A stretch of DNA of 64,000 nucleotides from the NCBI GenBank assembly GCA_023376005.1, contig CM042157.1, positions 89,558,276 through 89,622,275 on the forward strand, read 5' to 3'. This stretch comes from Doryteuthis pealeii. Its lineage: Eukaryota > Mollusca > Cephalopoda > Myopsida > Loliginidae. Positions 32,694-42,789 of this stretch are shown here, piece by piece. A program made the translations under genes and the position numbers. Numbering within the stretch: the first letter of the stretch is position 1; the number at the start of each line of letters is the position of its first letter. A model generated the notes under the pieces. That model was not told the DNA's origin. It worked only from the letters and a program-made list of their open reading frames with translations, and did not search any database.

Positions 32694-33042
32694 GAATATC
32701 AGAAATGTACGTGCTTAAGTTTTTTTTGTGTGGTTATATTTTTTTCTTCTTTTTTCCCCTCTTTTTTTTCTTTCTCCTCCTTTCTTTTTTCTTTATGTTA
32801 TGAATGAAATGGGCGAATAACTGTAATTTCTTATTTTTTTAAATATCAGTTGAGAACGAATGTTTGAACCTCTACGCTTGTATATGTATCCAATATTGTC
32901 TGTTTATCTTCCGGTGAATACTGCAACAATGTAGCCATGTTGAATTCAAAATAAAAACGGTCACATAGAAAAATTCATATACTTACTTTTATTTTCTTTT
33001 TTTTTTCTTTTTTCTCTAATTTTTTTTGTTTTGTTTCAGTTA

Positions 33043-33103
<61 letters not shown>

Positions 33104-33233
33104 CAAAGGTTTTTTTTTTAGTATCTTTGAAGCATTGTGTGTATGTGTAATATAAAGATTTTTGAAGGCAATTTACAATTCAATATGTGTTGAAAATTAT
33201 ATTTATTTAGCTTTTTTTTTTAATTCTAAATAT

Positions 33234-33259
33234 TTTCGGAAATAAAATTCCATCATCAG
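33234..33259 (-). ncRNA. Partial hammerhead-like core
   Basis: On minus: CTGATGA, an unpaired T, stem II GGAA with TTCC, then GAAA. Stems III and I are not convincingly formed. Confidence 0.35.
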
Positions 33260-33654
33260 AGTTATTGAAAGTACTAGGTGTTTTTTATAGTACTTATCCC
33301 ACGGCGATGTTGTAATCATCTGTTGTTTTAAGAAGTTGAGGAACGCCGTATATTTGAAAAAAAGATTTCTTATTCGGTTACTTCCGTGATGTTAAATCGG
33401 CTATTTCCGTGATGTTAATTCGGTTCGGCTGCTCCTGCGTTCATGGAGATTGTTCGAAATTCTTTTAAATTTTAATATAAATTTAGCCTCTCTCAGGCAT
33501 AGTGAAATAAAGTTTTTTTTTATAGTATCTTTGAAGCATTGTGTGTATGTGTAATATAAAGATTTTTGAAGGGAATTTACAATGCATTGTAAATTGCCTT
33601 CAAAAGTCTTTATATATATATAAAAGGGTTTTGTAATTTGCCTGAAGCATTGCG

Positions 33655-33769
33655 TATATATTGGTTTGTTGGTTGGTTTTGAAGGCTGTCACAATGCGAG
33701 TGTTACCTTCTTTTTTCTTTACACTCGCATTGTGACAGCCTTCAAAACCAACCAACAAACCAATATATA
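33655..33769. repeat. Perfect ~49 bp inverted repeat next to TA
   Basis: Arms 33655-33703 and 33721-33769, 17-nt T-rich loop. A second inverted repeat, imperfect, is centred near 33589 (arms about 27 bp). Confidence 0.9.
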
Positions 33770-34144
33770 TATATATATATATATATATAACGCAATAAGA
33801 ATCATTATAGTTTTATATTTCAAAAATGGATAATGGATATAATGATTCTATTTATATTTTTTTCTTCTTTTTTTTTCTTTTTTCCTCCCCTTTCTTTTTT
33901 CTTTATGTTATGAATGAAATGGGCGAATAACTGTAATTTCTTCTTTTTTTTGAATATCTGTTGAGAACGAATGTTTGAACCCCTACGCTTTTATATGTAT
34001 CCAATAGTGTCTGTTTATCTTCCGGTGAATACTGCAACAATGTAGCCATGTTAAATTCAAAATAAAAACGGTCACATAGAAAAATACATATACTTAGCTT
34101 TTCTTTTCTTTTTTTTTCTTTTTTCTCTAATTTTTTTCCAGTTA

Positions 34145-34193
<49 letters not shown>

Positions 34194-34203
<10 letters not shown>

Positions 34204-34833
34204 GGAGATTGTGGGTTTGTCTGTCTGTAACCGAAACTATATTACTATACAAGTCACAATTCTTTTAGTTATTTACATCATATTCTCCATGATTTTATTT
34301 TTATTTAAACCTCAATTATTAATAAAATTGTTTTACATTACTTACACTGTTGACCATATCTACATACTAATAACATGCAATTGTATTTATATATACAACA
34401 AAATAGAGGTTTACAGTATGAATGGGAAGGCTAATTTGCATATTGATCTTAAAAAATTGATTTTAATAAATGTATGCTTAGTATTATTGATTTCTAATTG
34501 TTTGGTTTTATCTTATTGAATATGAGCAAAAATCTCGGGGATAAATCTTAAAAGAAATCCCTTAACAAGAAGAAATAACTGTAATATTATTCTTTACTTC
34601 CTATTTTAACTAAGCAGTTTAATTAGGAAAATTTACCAATGAAAGACGGGAGTAAGGGAAAATGATGGAAGAGTTAGTTTCAAAGTTGTTCTATTTTTCA
34701 ATCATACAGGGGGTATCAAAATCTTTTTATCTATATTCTTATTCAGTTTCATTAGCCTTTCTAATTTAATATCATATTTTATTATAAAATTTAACTAAAA
34801 TACTTGCACCCGGAGGGTGCATATATTTGCTAG
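34194..34833 (+). mobile_element. Non-autonomous Helitron-like element inserted in a TA tract
   Basis: The family 5' text TATAATGGAGATTGTG follows the TA run directly. The 3' end has GCACCC-GGA-GGGTGC (34806-34820) and CTAG (34830-34833) followed by T. The TC start merges with the TA run and cannot be placed exactly. Confidence 0.82.
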
Positions 34834-34908
34834 TATATATAACGCAATAAGAATCATTATAGTTTTATATTTCAAAAATGGATAATGGATGTAATGATTC
34901 TATTTTCT

Positions 34909-35495
34909 AGTTGCGTTACTGGAACTTTCCATCAATTGATATAAAGATTACTCCGAAGAATCCGATCTATGCACAATCTTCAAAGTCTTTGACAATCTCT
35001 TCAGGTTACCAATTCCATATCACAATCGAACTGTTAATGCACATTTGCTGTGTCATCATGTTATATTAGGACTGACAAATCCTAATCGATAGATTTTGAT
35101 ATTCTCGTGCATAAATGGATATGTCTATTCCCTCCTTCTCCTCCTACTCCTCTCGTTGAATGGAATGTAAACTGGTAGGAGTGAAAAATATGTTTCAAAT
35201 TCCGATAGGATTGTCTTTCTTCAACTGACAGACATTACAGAAAAAATAGAAAAAAAAACAAAAACACATAAGTTCATTGTTCTGCTTATCAACAAGAATC
35301 GGTATTCTTGATTTCTTTAAAACAAAAAGGCTGTTTTAAACGTTGAAAGTGAACGGGTCAGTTTTCAAGTAATTCTATATGTAAACTGCCTGCTGATTTA
35401 ACACGTACTATTACAATTAAAAATCATTCAATGAATATATACAAACTTAAATTCACGTTAACGATTGAACTCAGACGTATGTATACACATAAATG
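34909..35495. other. No feature recognised
   Basis: Mixed AT-rich DNA. Confidence 0.4.
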
Positions 35496-35935
35496 TGTAA
35501 CATTGTGTATCTGGTCACAGTACCCAAAGCGTATATATTCACCGTACTAAAAATGTCTTCGGCACGTGGCGGTCATCTCGTTGATAAAAATTACAACGCG
35601 AGAAATATGTAGTCACAACTGCTAGCCTTTATTATCGTGCCCGTCTCGTGGGTTCGTATTAGACTGGGGGGAAAGGCAGAGAGAAAGAGAGAGAGAACAC
35701 TGTTAAATTACTGTGACCCCATACTAGGCACCAGAGGCCCGTCCGTTCCCCTACGCGTCCGAAATCAAAAAGAGACCGGTACCTTTCTTCGTTGTTCCAC
35801 GGCACCACGTGACTTCCGGTTGACACTCAATTCTCCATTCGAGGGTCACGCTCCGGTCAAACTGTTTTGTGTTCGTTACTCTTTTTTAAAACCTTTACTC
35901 TCTCACTTATTTCTTCTTCCTCCCCCTTAGTAGTA
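35496..35935 (+). mobile_element. LTR-like repeat, family LTR-b copy 1
   Basis: It starts TGTAACATTGT and contains TCGGCACGTGGCGGTCAT, AACACTGTTAAATTACT and CCAGAGGCCCGTCCG. Matching copies are at about 47958-48470 (plus) and 62823-63193 (minus, with target duplication). The head was chosen from the copy with defined ends. The 3' end is uncertain. Confidence 0.65.
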
Positions 35936-36340
35936 AAAAATTAACATTCCATGTTGGTAATGAAGGGTATTCTAGACTCAGATAGGTACTCGTCCTGCAT
36001 CCCTGACGCACAAAAACCTAAAAGGATGCAGTAAAATTATATCTATGCGTCCCTCCCAGTGTTTTTCTTTTTTCTTCCACGACCATTTCAAGCTAACTGT
36101 AATTACATTTCAATAGTTTCTTGGAAATTAATTACACAGGATAGGTTACAAGGTAGGAGTTAGACGGCTTTACTTGTTTCTCCAGATCATAAATAAAAAC
36201 CACACAATCTATTAAGAAACTTCAGTTGGGAGCGATAAATTTTCTCAAGGACACATTCAAAAAAAATATGTGCATCTAAATCAAAAAGCTATCAGCATCT
36301 TTTAGTCTACAGAATTCATAATGATTTCATCATGATTTAT

Positions 36341-36343
<3 letters not shown>
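35936..36343. other. No feature recognised
   Basis: AT-rich DNA without shared repeats. Confidence 0.4.

Positions 36344-36395
<52 letters not shown>
36344..36395. repeat. (TA)n microsatellite
   Basis: About 26 TA units. Confidence 0.93.
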
Positions 36396-36397
<2 letters not shown>

Positions 36398-36409
36398 TTA
36401 GGGTAGCAT

Positions 36410-36560
36410 GGACATGAAGTAGTTAACATACCACAAGGTTCCTAGTTTCGATACCGGCCCTAACAGTGAAATCTCCTGTGGAGTTACTCGGCTGGTACTC
36501 AGATACCGTTGAGTGTATGAATGTATGAATTTGAGCTTGATGTAGACTCATCACTGTAGC
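36410..36560 (+). mobile_element. Degenerate tRNA-SINE relic
   Basis: CCACAAGGTTCCTAGTTTCG with GATACCGGCCC resembles the B-box region of the SINE at 19994. The A box is not recognisable. Confidence 0.4.
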
Positions 36561-36805
36561 TCATGACTGGAACACCATCAGAAACGAAAATATAAATAAT
36601 ATTAATTAAAAAAGAAAAAAATTTAATCTTGTCGCACATCCTGGAATGATGCTCGTACCCCCAGGGGCTGTGAGCACCCCTGTTTGGGAACCCCTGCATG
36701 AGTAGTAGTCCTTGCCAAATGCAATCTTGCTACAAATGTATAGATAAAAGGTTCTGAAAACACACAATGTTGTTAAAAATGAATATATATTTATATCTTT
36801 TTCAT

Positions 36806-36854
36806 TGCTAATATTGAACAATATTTCAATTTATAAAAAATCCTCATCAGAGCA
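36806..36854 (-). ncRNA. Hammerhead ribozyme motif with fully canonical core
   Basis: On minus: stem I TGCT with AGCA; core CTGATGA; one unpaired G; stem II GATTT with AAATT (one G-T pair); GAAA; stem III TATTG-TT-CAATA closed by A-T; T at the cleavage site. It resembles 29118-29166 in layout, but stem I and stem III sequences differ with pairing kept. Confidence 0.73.
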
Positions 36855-37242
36855 TAATGATAATTAGGTTCGTTTTTAGATGTAAATGTTTTTAATCCGG
36901 ACTCATCGAGAGAGAAGCAGAAAATAATTTAAATTCAAACCGGAAACATTGTTTTTCACAAAAAGCGTGTAAGCCATGCGATCGCTTCGTCTTTGTTCAT
37001 TCGCTGCGTGTTTTGCTAACGTCATGTACATTTCGCTACATTGTATTTCTTCAGTGTAACAGTTTTTGAAAGAAAAAGAAATACTTCAAATTCAAAAATA
37101 GAAAAATTCTCTTTTTCAAAAAAGAAGAGTTTTAACCCATTCATACCGTCAGATTCATTTCCTAACTCTTAACTCATATACACATAAATGTAAATTGTTC
37201 TATATATAGTTTTTTGTCATGTATGATTATATATCATCATAA

Positions 37243-37556
37243 TCATCATCATGTCGCGCTAGCAGCGCGGATATCCATGACAATCTCTCTACAGCCGTCC
37301 CTATCACTCATTGTTCTAGGGAGGGCCTCTACGCAGCACCCAGTATCCGCACAGAGCTGGTCAATGTACGTCTTTGCTGGTCGGCCCACAATGGCGTGCC
37401 CATCTGCTGGCTTCCACAGGAGGATGTCGCTTATGAGTTCGTTCTTGCTTCTCCAGCAGTGTCCTGCGTGTCTTGTCCTTTTTACTCAGATGGTTTGGGT
37501 GATATGGGGCAGGTGGCCGTACAACTGTTTTCTCGTGGGGTGTTGTTTCCACGATT
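37243..37556 (-). mobile_element. LINE RT 3' fragment
   Basis: The minus strand reads KSWKQHPTRKQLYGHLPHIT, a stop, then VKRTRHAGHCWRSKNELISD, ILLWKPADGHAIVGRPAKTY and IDQLCADTGCCVEALPRTMS, followed by DIRA. This is the familiar C-terminal portion of a LINE RT protein, matching the copy at 61840-62290. One in-frame stop and strong truncation mark it as dead. A TA run (37557-37575) begins at its 5' edge. Confidence 0.85.
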
Positions 37557-37799
37557 TATATATATATATATATAAGAGTAAGTTTTTGGTATGTACGGGT
37601 CGATCTATAACACAGAAAAGAGAAGTCACTCAGATTTGAAATCTTGCATATAGATTAATATCCTTCTAAGAAACACGTCAAATTTGGTTATTGATTTTTA
37701 TTAATTAAGGGATATAATTGATTAATTAAGCCCAAATCACACAATTTGCGGAACTGTCCATATACCAGCACCTGCTGATAATAAAATATTGTCCGCTGG

Positions 37800-38420
37800 C
37801 TGACTTTTTGTTACAGCGATTTATAGCAGAAATGTATAATTTTAGCGAATAAATTTCGCCGTCTAAACCGTTCTTCTAGGAATGTATCACCTATTCTTGG
37901 TCCAATCTTTAAAATATTTATATTGCTGGAAAGAAAATAATATAATCTTTCTGAATATGCAATTTTATGCGTTTTATTAACTGAATTATTTTTTACAGCG
38001 AATTTTAAAAAATGGCTTCAGAGAGCTGATATGTATGATTTTTTTTCATTCTAAATTTTAAGAAAAAAAAACAAATTCTTTTTTCTCGCCTATTTACGGT
38101 TCAATCTTCTTTAAGATATCTATATGGTTCGAAAGAGAATTAAATAATCTCTCTAAATATGGAATTTGATTGAGTTTTTATCAATGGAATTATTTTTACA
38201 GAGAGTTTTAAAAAATTATATTTTGCTTCAGTCAGCCTAGAATTCGTAGTATCATTTTTTTCATACTTAAATTTTAACATAAAATCAAATCTTATTTATC
38301 GCATATTTCTGTTTCTATCTTTAAAATATTTATTTGGTTAGAAAAAAAAGATCTTTATAAATATGTAATTAGTATGTCTTTTCATACATTTAATTATTTT
38401 TAAAGTGAATTAAATAACAA
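37800..38420. repeat. Three diverged tandem units of ~200 bp
   Basis: TCTTTAA(A/G)ATAT(T/C)TATAT or a close variant is followed each time by GAAT or GTAATTATTTTTA(C/A)AG(C/A)G-type text and a TTTAAAAAAT-like run, with anchors near 37911, 38108 and 38325. Divergence is high, so the array is old. Confidence 0.6.
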
Positions 38421-38457
38421 ATCAAACGAAAACATTTAACGACAACTCTACGTTTTT

Positions 38458-38691
38458 TGGCTAAACTTGCAAATCGGTCGGAAAATTTAGGGTGACCCAG
38501 AAAGAAATAGAACGCATAAATTTTGTAATAAAACTGTTAATTTTAACTTGGGGGGGGTAGAGTTTAGGGTTAGGGTTGGAGATGGGCTTAGGGTTACTTT
38601 ATTGAGAAAATAAATAAATAATTTGTTTGCTGTTTTTTCTAGGTCACCTGTAATATGTTTTAATTTTTCGACCAATTTGCAAGTTTAGCCA
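38458..38691. repeat. Foldback element with ~30 bp terminal inverted repeats
   Basis: 38458-38487 and 38662-38691 are reverse complements with two mismatches (TGGCTAAACTTGCAAAT at the left tip). Pairing continues inward less well. The interior includes GTTTAGGGTTAGGGTTGG at about 38560. The element is 234 bp without a coding region. Confidence 0.75.
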
Positions 38692-38817
38692 TATGAAGTC
38701 ATTCCCTCAAATCTAACGAAAAGAAAATTCCCTGACCTCCCATCAGGTAGATTTAAATTAAGATTGTTTTTATGTAGTGATTTTTATGGGTCATCCTGCG
38801 ATGACCAAACTCACTAT

Positions 38818-39170
38818 TCAGTAGTAATAGTTCTGCAAACGATTATTAAACCATGTTTTTATCTCCACTACCCGGTGGTTTTCAAGTTTTTGTAGCACTG
38901 CCTGAGCAATCTCTGGATCTGTTCTCTTGTACTTCATCATGTCCTTTATGAACTGCAGATCACTTGCAGGAGCATCTGCAGCAAGTGTAGATGTCATCCA
39001 CATGGGTATATAGAACAGTCCTAGGAAAACGTTAAGGCGTTCCAGCTTCACAACAGTTTCTTAGTACTCCAGCTGTTCAGCAAACATGAACATCTTCATA
39101 GAATACAAGTTCCTGGCCATCCACCTGGCCTGATAAATGGCTGCATTGTTAGACCTGTTAAAAAAATCAA
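38818..39170 (-). pseudogene. Fragment of an unrecognised conserved protein, with in-frame stop
   Basis: The minus strand reads NNAAIYQARWMARNLYSMKM, FMFAEQLEY, a TAA stop, then ETVVKLERLNVFLGLFYIPM, DAPASDLQFIKDMMKYKRTD and PEIAQAVLQKLENHR, after which the similarity ends. The composition is ordinary protein-like, unlike the microsatellite frames. The last part overlaps in sequence with the plus-strand fragment at 40122. I do not recognise the function. ARWMA- and AERGVK-containing proteins of this sort are, to my memory, multicopy in some invertebrates, which suggests a mobile or captured origin. Confidence 0.55.
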
Positions 39171-39469
39171 CTTTTTCCTTTTTTTATACCCTCCTGCACG
39201 GTCTCCCATGCTTTTTGGCCTGGAAAAGCCGAAAATCACAACCATTTTTGTCTAAAACTTTGGGAACCTTTGCCTCATGAAGCATGAATTTCTATTTTGT
39301 ACGCGTTTTCTGAAACGCCAGTTTCGGAGCTTTTTGAGTTTTGTTTTCACCTATTTTCCCACCAATAAATGGGCATAAGCAGGATAAGGCAAGTAATTAG
39401 ATACTGACTGAAACATCAAAAATCATAGAAACGTTTATGGAAATATCACATGTGATTTTTACAGACAAA

Positions 39470-40110
39470 TCTTATTATAATGGAGATTGTGGGTTTGTCT
39501 GTCTGTAACCGAAACTATATTACTATACAAGTCATAACTCCCTTTGTGATTTACGTCACATTTTCCATGATTTTATATTTATTTAAACCTCAATTATTAA
39601 TAAAATTGTTTTACATCATTGAGACTGTTGACCATATCTACATACTAATAACATGCAATTGTATTTATATATACAAAAAAATAGCGAATTACAGTGTGAA
39701 TGGGAAGGCTAATTTGCATATTGATCTTAAAAATTTGATTTTAATAAATATATGCTTAGTATTATTGATTTCTAATTGTTTGATTTTATCTTATTAAATA
39801 AGAGCAAAAATCTCGGGGATTAATCTTAAAAGAAATCCATTAACAAGAAGAAGTAACAGTAATTTTATTCTTTACTTCCTATTTTAACTAAATAGTTAAA
39901 TTAGGAAAAGTTACCAATGAAAGACGGGAGTAATGGAAAATGATGGAAGAGTTAGTTTCAAAGTTGTTGAATTTTTCAATCATACCCCCTCTGTTCCAAA
40001 TCTTTTTATCTGCATTCTTATTCAGTTTCATTAGCCTTTCTAATTTAATATGATATTTTATTATATTAAAACTTAAATACTTTCAGCCGGAGGGTGCATA
40101 TATTTGCTAG
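39470..40110 (+). mobile_element. Non-autonomous Helitron-like element, complete
   Basis: Starts TCTTATTATAATGGAGATTG after A and ends TTTGCTAG before T. The 3' hairpin is weakened (TTTCAGCCGGAGGGTGC). Length 641 bp. It inserted between the two pseudogene fragments. Confidence 0.85.
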
Positions 40111-40121
40111 TTTTAATAAAA

Positions 40122-40618
40122 ACTATACAGATCCAGAGATTGCTCAGGCAGTGCTACAAAAACTTGAAATCACAGGTACCTGACACAGGAGGTTGTGCCG
40201 TTCGCTCTCTTCGGTGACAAAGAGAAGCAGGACATTGCTGCCAAGCTGCATGGCACTGAGAAGCCAAATAGCTTTAGACAAGGAAACCAGTGTTCCCTCA
40301 GGTTACAGCCAAGACGACTCTGGCTGATCTGGTTGGTCCAGAGTGTCATCTTCTGCTTGACACCCTTGGCATTGAGTCTGACTGGCTTCTGTAACCTGTA
40401 GCAACATGTCCAAGGAGTGATGACTACAGTAACGCCCTGAAATATGTCAGCAATGTAAAAGTAGTAAATGACATCGCTGAGAGGGGAGTCAAGATGATGA
40501 GTGATTTTGCAAACATCATTACCACAGATTCTCAGCAAAGAGAGTATCTTCTTCAAGCTGTGGAATACAACCATGAGCGATTTGATAGCTTCAAGAAGCA
40601 AACTCTGAACATATGACT
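40122..40618 (+). pseudogene. Second fragment of the unrecognised protein, frameshifted
   Basis: It reads YTDPEIAQAVLQKLE, then YLTQEVVPFALFGDKEKQDI and AAKLHGTEKPNSF. After a frame change it reads TLADLVG, LLLDTLGIESDWL, NALKYVSNVKVVNDIAERGV, KMMSDFANIITTDSQQREYL and LQAVEYNHERFDSFKKQTLN. Together with 38818-39170 this suggests a parent protein of at least about 230 residues in this part. Frame changes and a stop show it is not functional. Confidence 0.55.
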
Positions 40619-41070
40619 ATGAAGTGTCCTTCTGACATGGACAATAGACTTTTCTGCCTCTTGAAAATAATTTTTAGGGTCTTTGTCACACATTTTCTGA
40701 TGTCAAGATTGTAATATTTATGAAATTTTGATATTTTTCAGAATATGATGTGTCTTTTTTTTCTTGAATGTTTACTTGGATTATTTGTACAGAAAGAGTA
40801 TTACAAATGCTTCAATTTGATACCCAGTTTGTTGTTCTATCCAAATTGTAACAAAAGTTACAAGTGAAAAACTGTCTGGCAGAAGGCAAAATTTGGCAAT
40901 TTTCTACTATCGCGGCTTAATATCTTGAGGTCCAATGAGGCAAAGGTTCCTGACATTTTACCTCAAAATGATTGTGATTTTCGGCTTTTTCAGGTCAAAA
41001 AGCATGGGAAACCGTACAGGAGGGTATGAAAAAAAGAAAAAGTGGATTTTTGAACAGGTCTAATATCCGC

Positions 41071-42384
41071 CCAAGCAGATATTGATATCGTAATAGCAGT
41101 GAGGAAGTAGTTTTTATTCAAATTCACGATAGAGTTCTGATATAAAATACCTGAGATTACAATTGTAAAAAAGTGACATGAATACCTGTTGGAAAGGTAT
41201 GTACTCAATGTACCCCAGCTAGAATAGTAAGACAGAATGGCCTTTTGGAATGAAAATTGAATTAAAATCTGTAAAACTGCGCTTAAAAATTGAACTTGTG
41301 TCACATTATGCTCGTACCGAGGGGTTGGTAAATACATATAAAAGGGTAAGATTAACCCTCAAATGACACAATATTTGTGTATGATATTTGTTTAAAGAAT
41401 ATGTAAATCCTTAACGCACCAATTTAATATCTATACTTGTAACATCTATGATATCCACGGTGTATAGGCTGAAACACCCCCACCAAAATATTTTCAGAAC
41501 TAAATTACAGCAAAATATTTAAAGATGCTTTTACTAAAATGCAATTTCTTTATTTTTTATTTGTACTTGTCTTAAATCCATTTCTAAAATCAATTTATGG
41601 AGAAATTTTAGGAAAATCGCCAGTTCCAATGCTCGGAAGTGAAAGATATTTTCCTGAATTATTCCGAAATAAACAGTTGATTTTAAGCCCCTGCGATTTT
41701 GTACTTGGGTTAAATGCATTTGCACTGAATGGAACAGAAAAGAAACAAAGCCTAAAACGATTTTTAAAAGCGATTTTTAAACGTAAATACAATGGGATTA
41801 AAGTTTCTTTTGCTTTTGTGTAATTGAATTAGGTTATAAAATAAATATCACGTGAAAGAAACAAAAGAAAAAAGAATAACAAAAATCGTTAGCGAAAAAA
41901 AAAACAATCAAAAAAATATTTTAATGTCAAAGTGAGAGGAGAAAAAAAAAGAATGAATAATATAATGATTCTTTGTTGTACGCATGTATTTTATAACACA
42001 ACAAAAATGACACACAGCAACGAGATTTCTGTTAGTGCAGCAGCGTTAAATGTACTAACTTCAACAATAAAACAAATTAAAATTCAATTTGCATTGTAAT
42101 AATGCTAGTATGAAGTTTCAAAAAAATATATTCAGTGGATATAGAAAATCCAAATAGGTATCTTTCAAAGAGACTCACTCTATTTTTTTTATAGCAACGA
42201 TGCCACTGAATTACATACTTCGGAAATGCACAGAGAGCTACAAATTTACAAAATCACAAACCAAAAAAAAATCAAGCAGAAGTGGAAACCCTTGTACAGC
42301 TAGGATATATTAATGGAATTTTGGTCTGAAAAAGGGGAAAAGAGAAACAACGAAAGGAATAGAACTACGAAATAAGCAAACTTG
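41071..42384. other. AT-rich DNA with one short candidate ORF
   Basis: A plus-strand frame at 41539-41823 (94 codons) starts MQFLYFLFVLVLNPFLKSIY, which looks like a signal peptide, but it has only one cysteine, no known domain and overlapping minus-strand frames. I do not call it a gene. Confidence 0.3.
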
Positions 42385-42788
42385 TGTTGCATACCCTTTC
42401 TTTACTTCTATTATTCTTCTGCTCATCTTTGGTATCTTACGTTCTTCTTCTAGCGTCTCTTCTAACATCTCTGTTCTTGCTGGTTGGTCGTCCTTGATTC
42501 ATTTCTTCTTCTAGGTCAGTCTTGTTGCCAAGACATTCATCAACCACAAAACCATATTATTGATTTAAATCTTTATTTACTTAATTAAACATATTTCTCT
42601 AACTAAACACAACACGCGTGTGCAAGTGAGCTCGGCTAAAGCAGATTCATCTTATCTGCCTGACGTCCAAGCTGAAACTGAGAGCCAACCAGGTCCCACG
42701 TGACTTCACGTATTTTGCGGGCTTTCTGTAATGCTCCATGGAAAGTCCCGCCCGTGATATGAAAAGGGGCTATCCCTTCAAAAATACA
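42385..42788 (-). mobile_element. LTR-like repeat, family LTR-c copy
   Basis: It begins TGTTGCATACCC on plus and shares TACTTCTATT, CTTCTTCTAGCGTCTCTTC and a TTTATTTA segment with the well-defined copy at 51304-51793. The right end is a guess. Confidence 0.55.
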
Positions 42789-42789
42789 G

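Larger units (their letters stand above)
32740..34908. repeat. Tandem duplication of ~1.1 kb with different inserts
   Basis: 32740-33102 and 33852-34197 match over about 330 bp (TTATGAATGAAATGGGCGAA, ATGTAGCCATG and others), each ending in a TA tract. The sequence AACGCAATAAGAATCATT follows at 33789 and again at 34840. In the first unit the gap holds 33103-33788, rich in inverted repeats. In the second it holds a Helitron-like element (34194-34833). Confidence 0.85.
39155..41070. repeat. Inverted repeats around a gene-fragment and Helitron cluster
   Basis: 39155-39270 on one strand matches 40950-41070 on the other (ATACCCTCCTG, CCATGCTTTTTG and GCCGAAAATCACAA on plus at the left). The same segment thus lies upstream of the minus-strand fragment and downstream of the plus-strand fragment. 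Confidence 0.75.

Noticed and set aside
35637..35930. 97-codon frame in LTR-b
   Set aside because: Not kept in frame in the other two LTR-b copies.
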